Source of the DNA: Cellvibrionaceae bacterium
GTDB lineage: Bacteria; Pseudomonadota; Gammaproteobacteria; Pseudomonadales; Cellvibrionaceae
Length of the DNA stretch: 5,032 nucleotides
Reading direction: 5' to 3'
Assembly: GCA_027012915.1 (NCBI GenBank)
Contig: JALUYN010000711.1
Span: 1 to 5,032 of the forward strand
The notes beneath the pieces were generated by a model. The model was given only the letters and a program-made list of their open reading frames with translations. It did no database searches and had not been told where the DNA came from. Of the stretch, positions 1 through 5,032 are shown one piece after another. The translations under genes and the position numbers were made by a program. How positions within the stretch are numbered: the first letter of the stretch is position 1; the number at the start of each line of letters is the position of its first letter.

Positions 1-954
1 AACACCCAGGCGCTGGGAACCCCTCTCACCGGTTACTTTCAAGAAACCGAAGCCGCACGTCAGGCGCTGCTTAAAGCCGTAGCCAACGGCGATCCGTTTA
101 CCAAGCGCCGCACTCAGTGGCAAATTCACAACGGCAAGAAGCACAGCGTGGATTACACCGTTACGCCACTGCCCGATGAGCAAGGCATGATTATGGAAAT
201 CGCGCCACTGGATCGCTTGCTTCGCATCAGCCGTGAAGAAGCACTGATTTCCTCACAGGAAACTGCGCGAAGCCTGGTGCGCAGCATGGCACACGAGATC
301 AAGAACCCCCTGGGTGGTATTCGAGGGGCAGCCCAACTTTTATCGCGGGAGCTCGACAACCCTGAGCTTGATGAATTTACGAGTATCATTATTGAGGAAG
401 CCGATCGACTTAGAAATCTTGTCGACCGCATGCTGGGACCGCGACAACTTCCCAAACCCGAACTTTTGAATATTCACGAAGTCCTGGAGCACGTATCAAC
501 CCTGATTAAAGCCAGCAATCTCGACGGCATTAAGTTAGTGCGCGACTACGACCCAAGCATTCCCGAAATCGAAGCCGATCGCGATCAGCTGATCCAGTCA
601 CTACTCAATATTATTCGCAATGCCGTGCAGGCCCTAAAAGAAGCGCAAATGTCGAGCAGCGGCGAGATTCGATTGCGCACCCGCATTCAGCGTCAATTCA
701 CTATTGGCAATATCCACCACCCACTGGTGGCCTGCATCAGCATCATCGATAACGGGCCCGGCATTCCGGAAGACATTATCGATGAGATCTTCTATCCCAT
801 GATCACCGGGCGGGCCGAAGGCACCGGACTAGGGCTTGCCATCGCCCAAAACCTGGTGCAACAACACAACGGTTTGATCGAGTGCGAAAGCCACAGCGGA
901 CAAACTACCTTTTCTATTTATCTACCACTGGAATACAAAAATGCGAGCGCCTGA
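1..954 (+). CDS. ntrB: Nitrogen regulation sensor histidine kinase NtrB (GlnL), 5' end missing
   Basis: Sensor kinase/phosphatase that phosphorylates NtrC when nitrogen is short; in the known system PII protein (GlnB) switches it to a phosphatase. It acts in the cytoplasm. The frame is open from base 1, so the gene enters from the left. 317 codons are present; the E. coli protein has about 349 residues, so roughly the first 30-45 are missing. Residues 1 to about 70 (window codons) look like the end of a PAS sensor domain. The H-box SMAHEIKNPLGG carries the phospho-accepting His at codon 98. The N-box (NIIRNAVQAL) has Asn at codon 206, the G1 box DNGPGIP is at codons 250-256, and IFYPMITGRAEGTGLGLA, near-identical to the NtrB signature, is at about 263-280. 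The internal GTG at 148 is not the real start, because conserved PAS-type sequence continues upstream. The gene overlaps ntrC by 14 bases, so the two are probably translationally coupled. Confidence 0.96.
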   Translation, partial: NTQALGTPLTGYFQETEAARQALLKAVANGDPFTKRRTQWQIHNGKKHSVDYTVTPLPDEQGMIMEIAPLDRLLRISREEALISSQETARSLVRSMAHEIKNPLGGIRGAAQLLSRELDNPELDEFTSIIIEEADRLRNLVDRMLGPRQLPKPELLNIHEVLEHVSTLIKASNLDGIKLVRDYDPSIPEIEADRDQLIQSLLNIIRNAVQALKEAQMSSSGEIRLRTRIQRQFTIGNIHHPLVACISIIDNGPGIPEDIIDEIFYPMITGRAEGTGLGLAIAQNLVQQHNGLIECESHSGQTTFSIYLPLEYKNASA

Positions 955-2377
955 ACAAGCCTGGGTCATCGACGACGACCGCTCCATTCGCTGGGTACTG
1001 GAACGCGCCCTGCAACAGGAGAACATCAACGCCACTCTGTTTGAAAATGCCGACAGTGCCCTGAGAGCTCTCAAGACCTCACAACCCAGCGTTATCATCA
1101 GTGATGTACGCATGCCCGGAACCGATGGCCTTGCCCTGCTCGACCAGCTGGCCGAGGACTACCCTCATATTCCTGTGATTATCATGACCGCACACTCAGA
1201 TTTGGACAGTGCAGTCTCGGCATATCAAGGTGGCGCCTTTGAATACCTGCCCAAACCGTTTGATATTGACGAAGCTATGGCAGTTATCAAGCGCGCCCTG
1301 GCTCATGCTCAAGAACAGCAGCAGGAAGCCATCGAAAACGCCCCGGAACTGGACACCGAAATCATTGGTGAAGCACCTGCCATGCAGGAGGTATTCCGTG
1401 CTATCGGCCGCCTCTCACAATCCAACATTACAGTGCTGATCAATGGCGAGTCTGGAACCGGTAAAGAGCTAGTGGCTCAGGCCCTGCATCGCCACAGCCC
1501 GCGGCGCAGCAATACCTTTATCGCGCTGAACATGGCGGCCATTCCCCACGATCTGATTGAATCCGAGCTGTTCGGGCATGAGAAAGGAGCGTTTACCGGC
1601 GCTGCCAGCCAACGCCAGGGCCGCTTTGAGCAAGCCAATGGCGGCACTCTGTTTCTCGATGAGATCGGCGATATGCCCGCGGAAACCCAAACCCGCCTGC
1701 TGCGAGTACTGGCTGATGGTGAGTTCTATCGCGTCGGCGGCCACACTCCGGTCAAAGTGGATGTGCGTATTATCGCGGCGACTCACCAGGACTTGGAATC
1801 TTTGGTCGAGCAGAACCGTTTCCGTGAGGATTTGTTCCATCGTCTCAACGTTATTCGTATTCACATACCCAGCCTCAATGAACGTCGTGAAGATGTGCCA
1901 CGCCTGGCCCAGCACTTCTTCCACCGAGCGGCCAAGGAGCTCGGGGGTGAGCCCAAGATTTTGCTCCCCGAAACCCAAGACTACCTGAGCAACCTCAGTT
2001 GGCCCGGCAACGTGCGACAACTCGAAAACACCTGCCGCTGGATAACGGTAATGGCCTCCGGCCGGGAAGTATTAATCGAGGATTTGCCCCCGGAACTGAC
2101 CCACAGCAAGCCGGAAAGTTCTACCAGTAACGATTGGGAAAAAGCACTAAGACTCTGGGCAGACCAGGCCCTGGCGCGCGGCCAGGACCACATACTCTCA
2201 GAAGCCGTCCCCACCTTTGAGCGAGCATTGATTGAGACAGCACTGAAGCACACTGCGGGCCGCAAACGCGACGCTGCCAACCTGCTGGGCTGGGGCCGCA
2301 ACACACTGACCCGCAAGCTCAAGGAACTGGGTATGAACGAAACCAGTGACAGCACCGAGGATTTACCAGAAGGCTGA
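941..2377 (+). CDS. ntrC: Nitrogen regulation response regulator NtrC (GlnG), sigma-54 activator
   Basis: Phosphorylated by NtrB, NtrC forms oligomers that use ATP to open promoters held by sigma-54 RNA polymerase, such as glnA and ammonium-uptake genes. It has 478 residues, full length for the family (about 470-480). The receiver domain (residues 1-122) has the acidic patch DDD at 11-13, phospho-acceptor Asp55, Thr83 and Lys105; WVIDDDRSIRWVLERAL and IMTAHSDLDSAVSAYQ are typical of NtrC. The AAA+ domain (about 140-380) has Walker A GESGTGKE at 169-176, the sigma-54 contact loop GAFTGA at 216-221, Walker B GGTLFLDEIGDM at 234-245 and an arginine-rich sensor region (RFREDLFHRL, 293-302). The C-terminus has a Fis-type helix-turn-helix at about 433-463 (DAANLLGWGRNTLTRKLKEL). 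The ATG lies inside the end of ntrB, with a weak GGAA Shine-Dalgarno at 930-933. No NtrC binding sites or glnA promoter lie in the window, so autoregulation cannot be judged here. Confidence 0.98.
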   Translation: MRAPEQAWVIDDDRSIRWVLERALQQENINATLFENADSALRALKTSQPSVIISDVRMPGTDGLALLDQLAEDYPHIPVIIMTAHSDLDSAVSAYQGGAFEYLPKPFDIDEAMAVIKRALAHAQEQQQEAIENAPELDTEIIGEAPAMQEVFRAIGRLSQSNITVLINGESGTGKELVAQALHRHSPRRSNTFIALNMAAIPHDLIESELFGHEKGAFTGAASQRQGRFEQANGGTLFLDEIGDMPAETQTRLLRVLADGEFYRVGGHTPVKVDVRIIAATHQDLESLVEQNRFREDLFHRLNVIRIHIPSLNERREDVPRLAQHFFHRAAKELGGEPKILLPETQDYLSNLSWPGNVRQLENTCRWITVMASGREVLIEDLPPELTHSKPESSTSNDWEKALRLWADQALARGQDHILSEAVPTFERALIETALKHTAGRKRDAANLLGWGRNTLTRKLKELGMNETSDSTEDLPEG

Positions 2378-2425
2378 GTTATCGGTACAGTAGGGGACTG
2401 AATTTACACTGTCACAGGAAGATAA
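2378..2425 (+). promoter_or_regulatory. Spacer ntrC-thioesterase with ribosome binding site and repeated ACTG/CAGT motifs
   Basis: This 48-base gap ends in a clear Shine-Dalgarno sequence, AGGAAG at 2416-2421, four bases before the ATG at 2426, and that site fixes the thioesterase start. The same gap holds ACAGT (2387-2391), ACTG (2397-2400), ACTGT (2408-2412) and ACAG (2414-2417). These form nested short inverted repeats and two direct ACTG copies 11 bases apart. TACACT at 2405-2410 could be a poor -10 box, but no good -35 matches it. The thioesterase may therefore be read from the ntrBC transcript or from a weak promoter here. The ribosome binding site is well supported; the promoter or operator reading is a guess. 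Confidence 0.35.
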
Positions 2426-2842
2426 ATGCATCCCCTACTGCAAGACTGCACCTTTGTTTATACCCACGTTGTCACCTGGGGCGAAATGGACGCCTTCGGC
2501 CACGTGAACAATACCGAGTACTTTCGCTACTTCGAGCATGCCCGTATAGCCCACTTCGGCGCCATAGGCATGCTTGCCTATATGGACGAGCACAATTGCG
2601 GTCCCATCCTCGGCGAGACTCGCTGTCGCTTCAAAATACCCCTGACCCACCCGGACACCGTACACATCGGCGTCAAGGTAGAAAATCTGGCTGAAGATCA
2701 CTTTACCCATGTCTACACCGTAGTTAGCGAACGCTATAACGCTATCGCTGCCGAGGGAGACGGAAAAATTGTTTACTACGACTACAACAGCAACGGAAAA
2801 ACCGCCCTCCCCGCAGTATTGAGAGCAGAACTCGAAAAATAG
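2426..2842 (+). CDS. Acyl-CoA thioesterase, 4HBT/YbgC-like hotdog-fold family
   Basis: A 138-residue single hotdog-fold protein, the usual size for the 4-hydroxybenzoyl-CoA thioesterase-like family, whose members hydrolyse acyl-CoA or acyl-ACP thioesters in the cytoplasm. The family signature lies at residues 16-40: VTWGEMDAFGHVNNTEYFRYFEHAR. Asp22 is in the position of the catalytic Asp of the 4HBT type (W/R-x-x-x-D-x-x-G/H-V-N-N-x-x-Y), and HVNN begins at residue 26. The central helix (EYFRYFEHARIAHFG) and following strands (TRCRFKIPLTHPDTVHIGVKVENL) match the fold. There is no signal peptide or membrane segment. The substrate cannot be read from the sequence, and there is no tol-pal or aromatic-degradation neighbour to suggest one. 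The ATG is preceded by AGGAAG. The gene lies 48 bases after ntrC on the same strand and converges with the alkyltransferase-like gene, leaving 14 bases between the two stop codons. The family assignment is firm; the specific function is unknown. Confidence 0.88.
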   Translation: MHPLLQDCTFVYTHVVTWGEMDAFGHVNNTEYFRYFEHARIAHFGAIGMLAYMDEHNCGPILGETRCRFKIPLTHPDTVHIGVKVENLAEDHFTHVYTVVSERYNAIAAEGDGKIVYYDYNSNGKTALPAVLRAELEK

Positions 2843-2859
2843 CGGTCCTGCGACCGCTA
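2835..2859 (-). terminator. Rho-independent terminator of the alkyltransferase-like gene, built on both stop codons
   Basis: A perfect 8-bp stem, TAGCGGTC (2840-2847) with GACCGCTA (2852-2859), closes a 4-base CTGC loop. Read on the minus strand it is followed by five T (2839-2835), the usual form of an intrinsic terminator. The first three stem bases on the plus strand are the TAG of the thioesterase. The last three are the complement of the TAG of the minus-strand gene. On the plus strand no T-run follows, so termination of the thioesterase transcript here is less certain. Confidence 0.75.
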
Positions 2860-3207
2860 CCCGGGCTCTGAAAGCAGGGGCAACCAGCGACAGGCGTCAA
2901 AGCCAGCGATTTGCCCCGACTCTTTAACCTCTACCCCCTCCATCAACAGCAACGATAGCTGCCGCTCGAACGACGCCGAATCGGACAGGGCTATTGCCCC
3001 GGACTTATTAACCACACGATGCCAAGGCAATCCGTACTTGCGCGACATGGAATGCAACACCCTGACCACTTGCCTCGACGCCCTTGGGCTGCCCGCCGCC
3101 GCAGCGATATCACCATAGGTGGCAACACGTCCCTCGGGAATGGCGACAATCAGCTGCAACACTCTTCTGGTGAAAGGTTTTAGCGCTACATCATCAAATT
3201 CAGTCAT
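2857..3207 (-). CDS. atl: Alkyltransferase-like protein (ATL, MGMT-family DNA-binding protein without catalytic Cys)
   Basis: A 116-residue protein matching the DNA-binding domain of O6-alkylguanine-DNA alkyltransferase. The methyl-accepting Cys of the PCHRV motif is replaced by Trp62 (PWHRVVN, 61-67; codon at 3022-3024), the defining mark of ATL proteins such as E. coli YbaZ and yeast Atl1. In those proteins the domain binds O6-alkylguanine, flips it out and passes the lesion to nucleotide excision repair instead of removing the alkyl group. Also visible are IPEGRVATYGDIA (23-35), with Tyr31 at the base-flipping helix position, and GSPRASRQV (39-47), with Arg45 where the arginine finger is expected. 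Length is close to the family's usual 100-130. The ATG at 3207 has no recognisable Shine-Dalgarno site, the sequence just upstream being pyrimidine-rich (TTCTCTCC). No later start would keep the conserved FTRRVLQLI segment intact. A strong terminator ends 17 bases upstream, so how it is expressed is unclear. The gene converges with the thioesterase. Confidence 0.93.
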   Translation of the reverse strand: MTEFDDVALKPFTRRVLQLIVAIPEGRVATYGDIAAAAGSPRASRQVVRVLHSMSRKYGLPWHRVVNKSGAIALSDSASFERQLSLLLMEGVEVKESGQIAGFDACRWLPLLSEPG

Positions 3208-3224
3208 GGAGAGAACAGCCGCTC

Positions 3225-3259
3225 AAAAAAAAGCCCCATGGCTCACACCACAGGGCTTT
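3225..3259 (-). terminator. Rho-independent terminator after secB
   Basis: Read on the minus strand, AAAGCCCTGTGG (3259-3248) pairs with CCATGGGGCTTT (3241-3230) around a 6-base loop. This gives a 12-bp stem with two G-U wobbles in the RNA. The stem runs into eight T in a row (3232-3225, the first three shared with the stem). It begins 26 bases after the secB stop and should end the rhodanese-grxC-secB transcript. On the plus strand the stem is not followed by a long T-run, so it acts one way. Confidence 0.9.
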
Positions 3260-3285
3260 CCTAAACACTAAACGTTAATCTCGGA

Positions 3286-3765
3286 TCAGTTAACGGTCGC
3301 GCTTTCACCTTCGGCTTTCTGCTTGGCCTGAGCTACAGCCTGGGCAAACAGAGCGTCAAAATTGATAGGTGGCAACATCAGCGCAGGGAAGCTGCCTTTG
3401 GTTACAGCATTGTCGATGGCTTCACGAGCGTACGGGAACAGGATGTTCGGACATACGGTGTTCAGCACCTGAGCCAACTGCTGACCTTCAATACCCTTAA
3501 CACCAAACAGACCCGCTTGCTGAACTTCCACCAGGAAAGCAGTCTCGTCTTCCAGTTTCACCGTGACAGTGATGGTCAGAACCACTTCGTACAGATCGTC
3601 TTCGATCTTGGCGGTCTTGGTATTCAGGTCCTGATTAACCTGTGGCTTCCACTGCTTGCGGAACGCTTCCGCTCCCATGGGCGCCTCGAAAGACAAATCT
3701 TTGATATACAGACGCTGCATTGCGAATTGCTGTTCCGGGGCGTTGGCGGTTTGTTCTTCGGCCAT
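3286..3765 (-). CDS. secB: Protein-export chaperone SecB
   Basis: Cytoplasmic homotetrameric chaperone that holds precursor proteins unfolded and delivers them to SecA at the Sec translocon. It has 159 residues against 155 in E. coli. Signature segments are FAMQRLYIKDLSFEAPMGAE (14-33), DDLYEVVLTITVTVKLEDETAFLVEVQQAGLF with the conserved EVQQ-G-F core, GIEGQQLAQVL and CPNILFPYAREAIDNAV, then FPALMLPPINFDALFAQAV near the end. The C-terminal tail is rich in Ala, Lys and Glu and likely flexible, as in the family. The ATG at 3765 has an AGGA Shine-Dalgarno (plus-strand TCCT, 3773-3776) seven bases upstream. The gene is last in the rhodanese-grxC-secB cluster, 95 bases after grxC, and ends before a strong terminator. 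SecB is largely confined to proteobacteria, which supports the taxonomic reading. Confidence 0.98.
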   Translation of the reverse strand: MAEEQTANAPEQQFAMQRLYIKDLSFEAPMGAEAFRKQWKPQVNQDLNTKTAKIEDDLYEVVLTITVTVKLEDETAFLVEVQQAGLFGVKGIEGQQLAQVLNTVCPNILFPYAREAIDNAVTKGSFPALMLPPINFDALFAQAVAQAKQKAEGESATVN

Positions 3766-3860
3766 GGTAGTTTCCTAGGTGTTGTTTTTATTAAAAAATA
3801 ATGCGTTTAAGTTCACATGGGGATAACGCGCAGGCTTTTCAACGGCTCACCCATAATTTT
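3766..3860 (-). promoter_or_regulatory. grxC-secB spacer, possible secB promoter
   Basis: This 95-base gap is wider than expected for genes read only from one upstream promoter. It holds an AT-rich stretch at 3785-3803 with an inverted repeat TTATT-AAAA-AATAA (3788-3801) about 25 bases before the secB start. A TTGAAA that could be a -35 box lies at 3842-3837 (minus strand), but no good -10 box lies at the right distance from it. No terminator-like hairpin follows grxC. A secondary secB promoter is plausible from the spacing and base composition, but not shown. Confidence 0.25.
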
Positions 3861-4115
3861 TTAGCTCGCCAATAAAGCGTCGAGTTCTCCGGCACGGTCC
3901 AAAGCCACCAGATCGTCGCAACCGCCTATATGACGCTCGCCAACCCAGATCTGGGGCACGGTTTGACGACGACTCTTAGCCATCATTTCACGACGTGCCT
4001 GAACATCTCCATCCACGGAGATCTGCTTGAGGTTAACCGGCTTTTGTTTCAGTAATTGCAGCGCACGGATGCAATAGGGACAAAATCGGCTGGTATAGAT
4101 AGTAACTTCTTTCAT
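3861..4115 (-). CDS. grxC: Glutaredoxin 3 (GrxC)
   Basis: Small glutathione-dependent thiol-disulfide oxidoreductase of the cytoplasm, which reduces disulfides and glutathionylated proteins. It has 84 residues against 83 in E. coli Grx3. The dithiol active site CPYC is at 12-15, the cis-proline motif TVPQIWVG at 52-59, and the glutathione-binding GGCDD at 64-68. The third Cys (66) in that motif also occurs in E. coli Grx3. SVDGDVQARREMM matches the Grx3 helix region. The ATG at 4115 has only a weak GGTAA-like element upstream, and 15 bases separate it from the rhodanese stop, so it probably depends on coupled or leader translation within the operon. Its place between a rhodanese-domain gene and secB is an arrangement I recall from Pseudomonas and related genera. 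Confidence 0.97.
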   Translation of the reverse strand: MKEVTIYTSRFCPYCIRALQLLKQKPVNLKQISVDGDVQARREMMAKSRRQTVPQIWVGERHIGGCDDLVALDRAGELDALLAS

Positions 4116-4130
4116 AAGCGATGTTACCGA

Positions 4131-4544
4131 TTACTTAATCAGCGGCAATTTCTGATTGGTCCACTCCGCAACACCGCCCTGCAAACGCGATACAGTAAAG
4201 CCCTTCGCTTGCAGAGAACGACCTACGGCGGCGGCGTGATGCCCCATCTGATCAACCAGCAGAATGGTTTTTGCCTTGTGGGGCTCTAACTCTGACATGC
4301 GCTCAACCACGCGATTGTGGGGAATGTGCATAGCGTTCTTAACGATACTGCCCTGTTTGTACTCCTTGGCTTCGCGGATATCCAGCACATGAGCTTCATC
4401 ATTATTGATCAAGAGAGTCGCCGCATGACTCGAAAGAACTTTCCCCGCCTTGGTACCCTCGGTCCAAAAGTAGCCAAACACCAGAGCAATCAACACACTG
4501 ACCAGCAACCATTGCTCGCCGACAAATACAAAAAACTGTTCCAC
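4131..4544 (-). CDS. Membrane-anchored rhodanese-like domain protein (YibN type), no active-site Cys
   Basis: A 137-residue protein with one N-terminal membrane helix at about 11-27 (QWLLVSVLIALVFGYFW), followed by a single rhodanese domain at about 35-137. The domain shows VLDIREAKEYKQGSIVKNAMHIP (53-75, the CH2A-like D-I-R and G-I motifs), the active-loop region ILLVDQMGHHAAA (94-106) and GFTVSRLQGGVAEW (115-128). Rhodaneses normally carry the persulfide-forming Cys at the start of that loop. Here the aligned position is Asp98, and the whole protein has no cysteine, so thiosulfate or polysulfide sulfurtransferase activity is not expected. The start codon is GTG at 4544-4542, the only usable start between the in-frame TAG upstream and the membrane helix, with a weak GGGA nine bases before it. 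E. coli YibN sits in the same secB-grxC neighbourhood. It is first in the operon; its role is unknown, perhaps binding or scaffolding at the membrane. Confidence 0.9.
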   Translation of the reverse strand: MEQFFVFVGEQWLLVSVLIALVFGYFWTEGTKAGKVLSSHAATLLINNDEAHVLDIREAKEYKQGSIVKNAMHIPHNRVVERMSELEPHKAKTILLVDQMGHHAAAVGRSLQAKGFTVSRLQGGVAEWTNQKLPLIK

Positions 4545-4708
4545 GAATACTAATCCCGTCGTTTGAAGGCCAGCGCGAGTCTAGACAACCTAGAAGCCCG
4601 GGCTCTGCCGGAAAGCGACGCAGTATACACCATCTATATCAAACGTGGAGTTGGTAGCCCAAAGAAGCTAAAATCGCCCCTCTTTGTTTGAAACACGACC
4701 AAAACCCT
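4545..4708. promoter_or_regulatory. Divergent promoter region between the rhodanese operon and gpmI
   Basis: The 164-base gap separates two divergently read genes, so it should hold promoters both ways. Leftward, TATACT (minus strand, 4627-4622) is a good -10 box and would give a leader of about 70 bases, but no strong -35 lies 16-18 bases upstream of it. Rightward, TAAAAT at 4669-4674 is a plausible gpmI -10 box, 34 bases before the ATG. TTGGTA (4651-4656) resembles a -35 but sits only 12 bases away, which is too close. Two short palindromes lie in the leftward leader: GTCTAGAC (4579-4586) and AGCCCGGGCT (4595-4604). Neither matches an operator I can name. The location is well supported, the exact boxes are not. 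Confidence 0.4.
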
Positions 4709-5032
4709 ATGACTGCTGTAAAAAAACCTCTGGTTCTGCTGATCCTCGACGGCTTCGGCCACTCCGACCAATCCAAACACAACGCTATCAGCACAGCCAA
4801 CTCCCCCACCTGGGACTCCCTGTGGAATAACAACCCCAAGACCCTAATCCACACCTCCGGCATGGCTGTTGGCCTTCCCGAGGGCCAGATGGGCAATTCC
4901 GAAGTGGGCCACATGACATTGGGAGCCGGTCGCGTCGTGTATCAAAACTACACCCGCATCAATAAGGCCATCAGCGATGGTGATTTTTTTGACAATGCGG
5001 CCTACACCAAAGCCATAGACGCCGCGGTAAGT
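4709..5032 (+). CDS. gpmI: 2,3-bisphosphoglycerate-independent phosphoglycerate mutase (GpmI/GpmM), 3' end missing
   Basis: Manganese-dependent glycolytic and gluconeogenic enzyme that interconverts 3- and 2-phosphoglycerate in the cytoplasm through a phosphoserine intermediate. The first 108 codons are present and the frame is open to the window edge; the family is about 510 residues, so about four fifths is missing. The N-terminus [13 protein letters not shown] carries the metal ligand Asp14. The segment [30 protein letters not shown] (50-79) contains the catalytic Ser64 in the GNSEVGH motif and is near-identical across the alkaline-phosphatase-like mutases. The ATG gives the usual start just before KKP. 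An in-frame TAG at 4655-4657 bounds the region upstream, and no Shine-Dalgarno site precedes the ATG (CGACCAAAACCCT). The gene is divergent from the rhodanese-grxC-secB operon, an order I recall from Pseudomonas. Confidence 0.96.
   Translation, partial: MTAVKKPLVLLILDGFGHSDQSKHNAISTANSPTWDSLWNNNPKTLIHTSGMAVGLPEGQMGNSEVGHMTLGAGRVVYQNYTRINKAISDGDFFDNAAYTKAIDAAVS

Noticed and set aside
148..150. GTG as a possible start of ntrB
   Set aside because: The frame is open back to base 1 and the upstream residues read as a PAS-domain tail, so the gene is cut by the window edge and does not start here.
854..860. TGGTGCA, a perfect half of the NtrC binding palindrome, inside ntrB
   Set aside because: There is no partner TGCACCA half-site at the right spacing, and the position encodes conserved NtrB residues. 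It is most likely chance.
1557..1988. 143-codon plus-strand frame inside ntrC
   Set aside because: It is a frame-shifted shadow of the AAA+ domain. The true frame carries all Walker and GAFTGA motifs and is intact.
1469..2020. 183-codon open frame on the minus strand inside ntrC
   Set aside because: It is antisense to the highly conserved AAA+ domain of NtrC, has no recognisable motif, and is explained by codon bias in the real gene.
2860..2870. 11-base sequence CCCGGGCTCTG repeated at 4597-4607
   Set aside because: One copy is the coding end of the alkyltransferase-like gene and the other is in the rhodanese leader. There is no flanking similarity beyond a few bases, so this is most likely coincidence.
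3517..3801. 94-codon plus-strand frame opposite secB
   Set aside because: It lies antisense to conserved SecB sequence, with no motif and no ribosome binding site worth naming.
4639..4914. 91-codon minus-strand frame opposite the start of gpmI
   Set aside because: It covers the conserved GpmI N-terminus in antisense and shows no family features of its own.

Overview
The window looks like ordinary chromosomal DNA from a gammaproteobacterium of the pseudomonad/marine type (Pseudomonadales/Cellvibrionales-like). The reasons are a mid-range GC content with uniform codon use, a NtrB/NtrC pair close to the enterobacterial and pseudomonad proteins, and the secB-grxC-rhodanese cluster facing gpmI. 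I recall the same neighbourhood from Pseudomonas. No mobile element, CRISPR array, tRNA, rRNA or phage gene is visible. Both ends of the window cut through genes.

Layout: 1-2377 (+) holds the nitrogen two-component pair, with the 3' part of ntrB (histidine kinase) overlapping a complete ntrC (sigma-54 activator) by 14 bases. 2426-2842 (+) encodes a small hotdog-fold acyl-CoA thioesterase with its own Shine-Dalgarno site. It converges on 2857-3207 (-), an alkyltransferase-like DNA-repair protein with Trp in place of the methyl-accepting Cys. The two convergent genes share a hairpin whose outermost bases belong to both TAG stop codons. 3286-4544 (-) is a probable operon running rhodanese-domain membrane protein, then grxC (glutaredoxin 3), then secB (export chaperone). 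It ends in a strong rho-independent terminator at 3225-3259, directly ahead of the alkyltransferase-like gene. 4545-4708 is a divergent promoter region, and 4709-5032 (+) is the 5' part of gpmI, cofactor-independent phosphoglycerate mutase. No ORF without a stop-limited end was overlooked in the remaining spaces, all of which are under 170 bases.

Functionally the window combines nitrogen-status sensing (NtrBC), acyl-CoA hydrolysis, recognition of O6-alkylguanine damage, protein export and thiol redox (SecB, Grx3, rhodanese-like protein), and glycolysis (GpmI). I see no convincing sign of an undescribed system. The points most worth a second look are the rhodanese domain without any cysteine, the stop-codon hairpin, and the alkyltransferase-like gene that starts 17 bases after a terminator and has no Shine-Dalgarno site.
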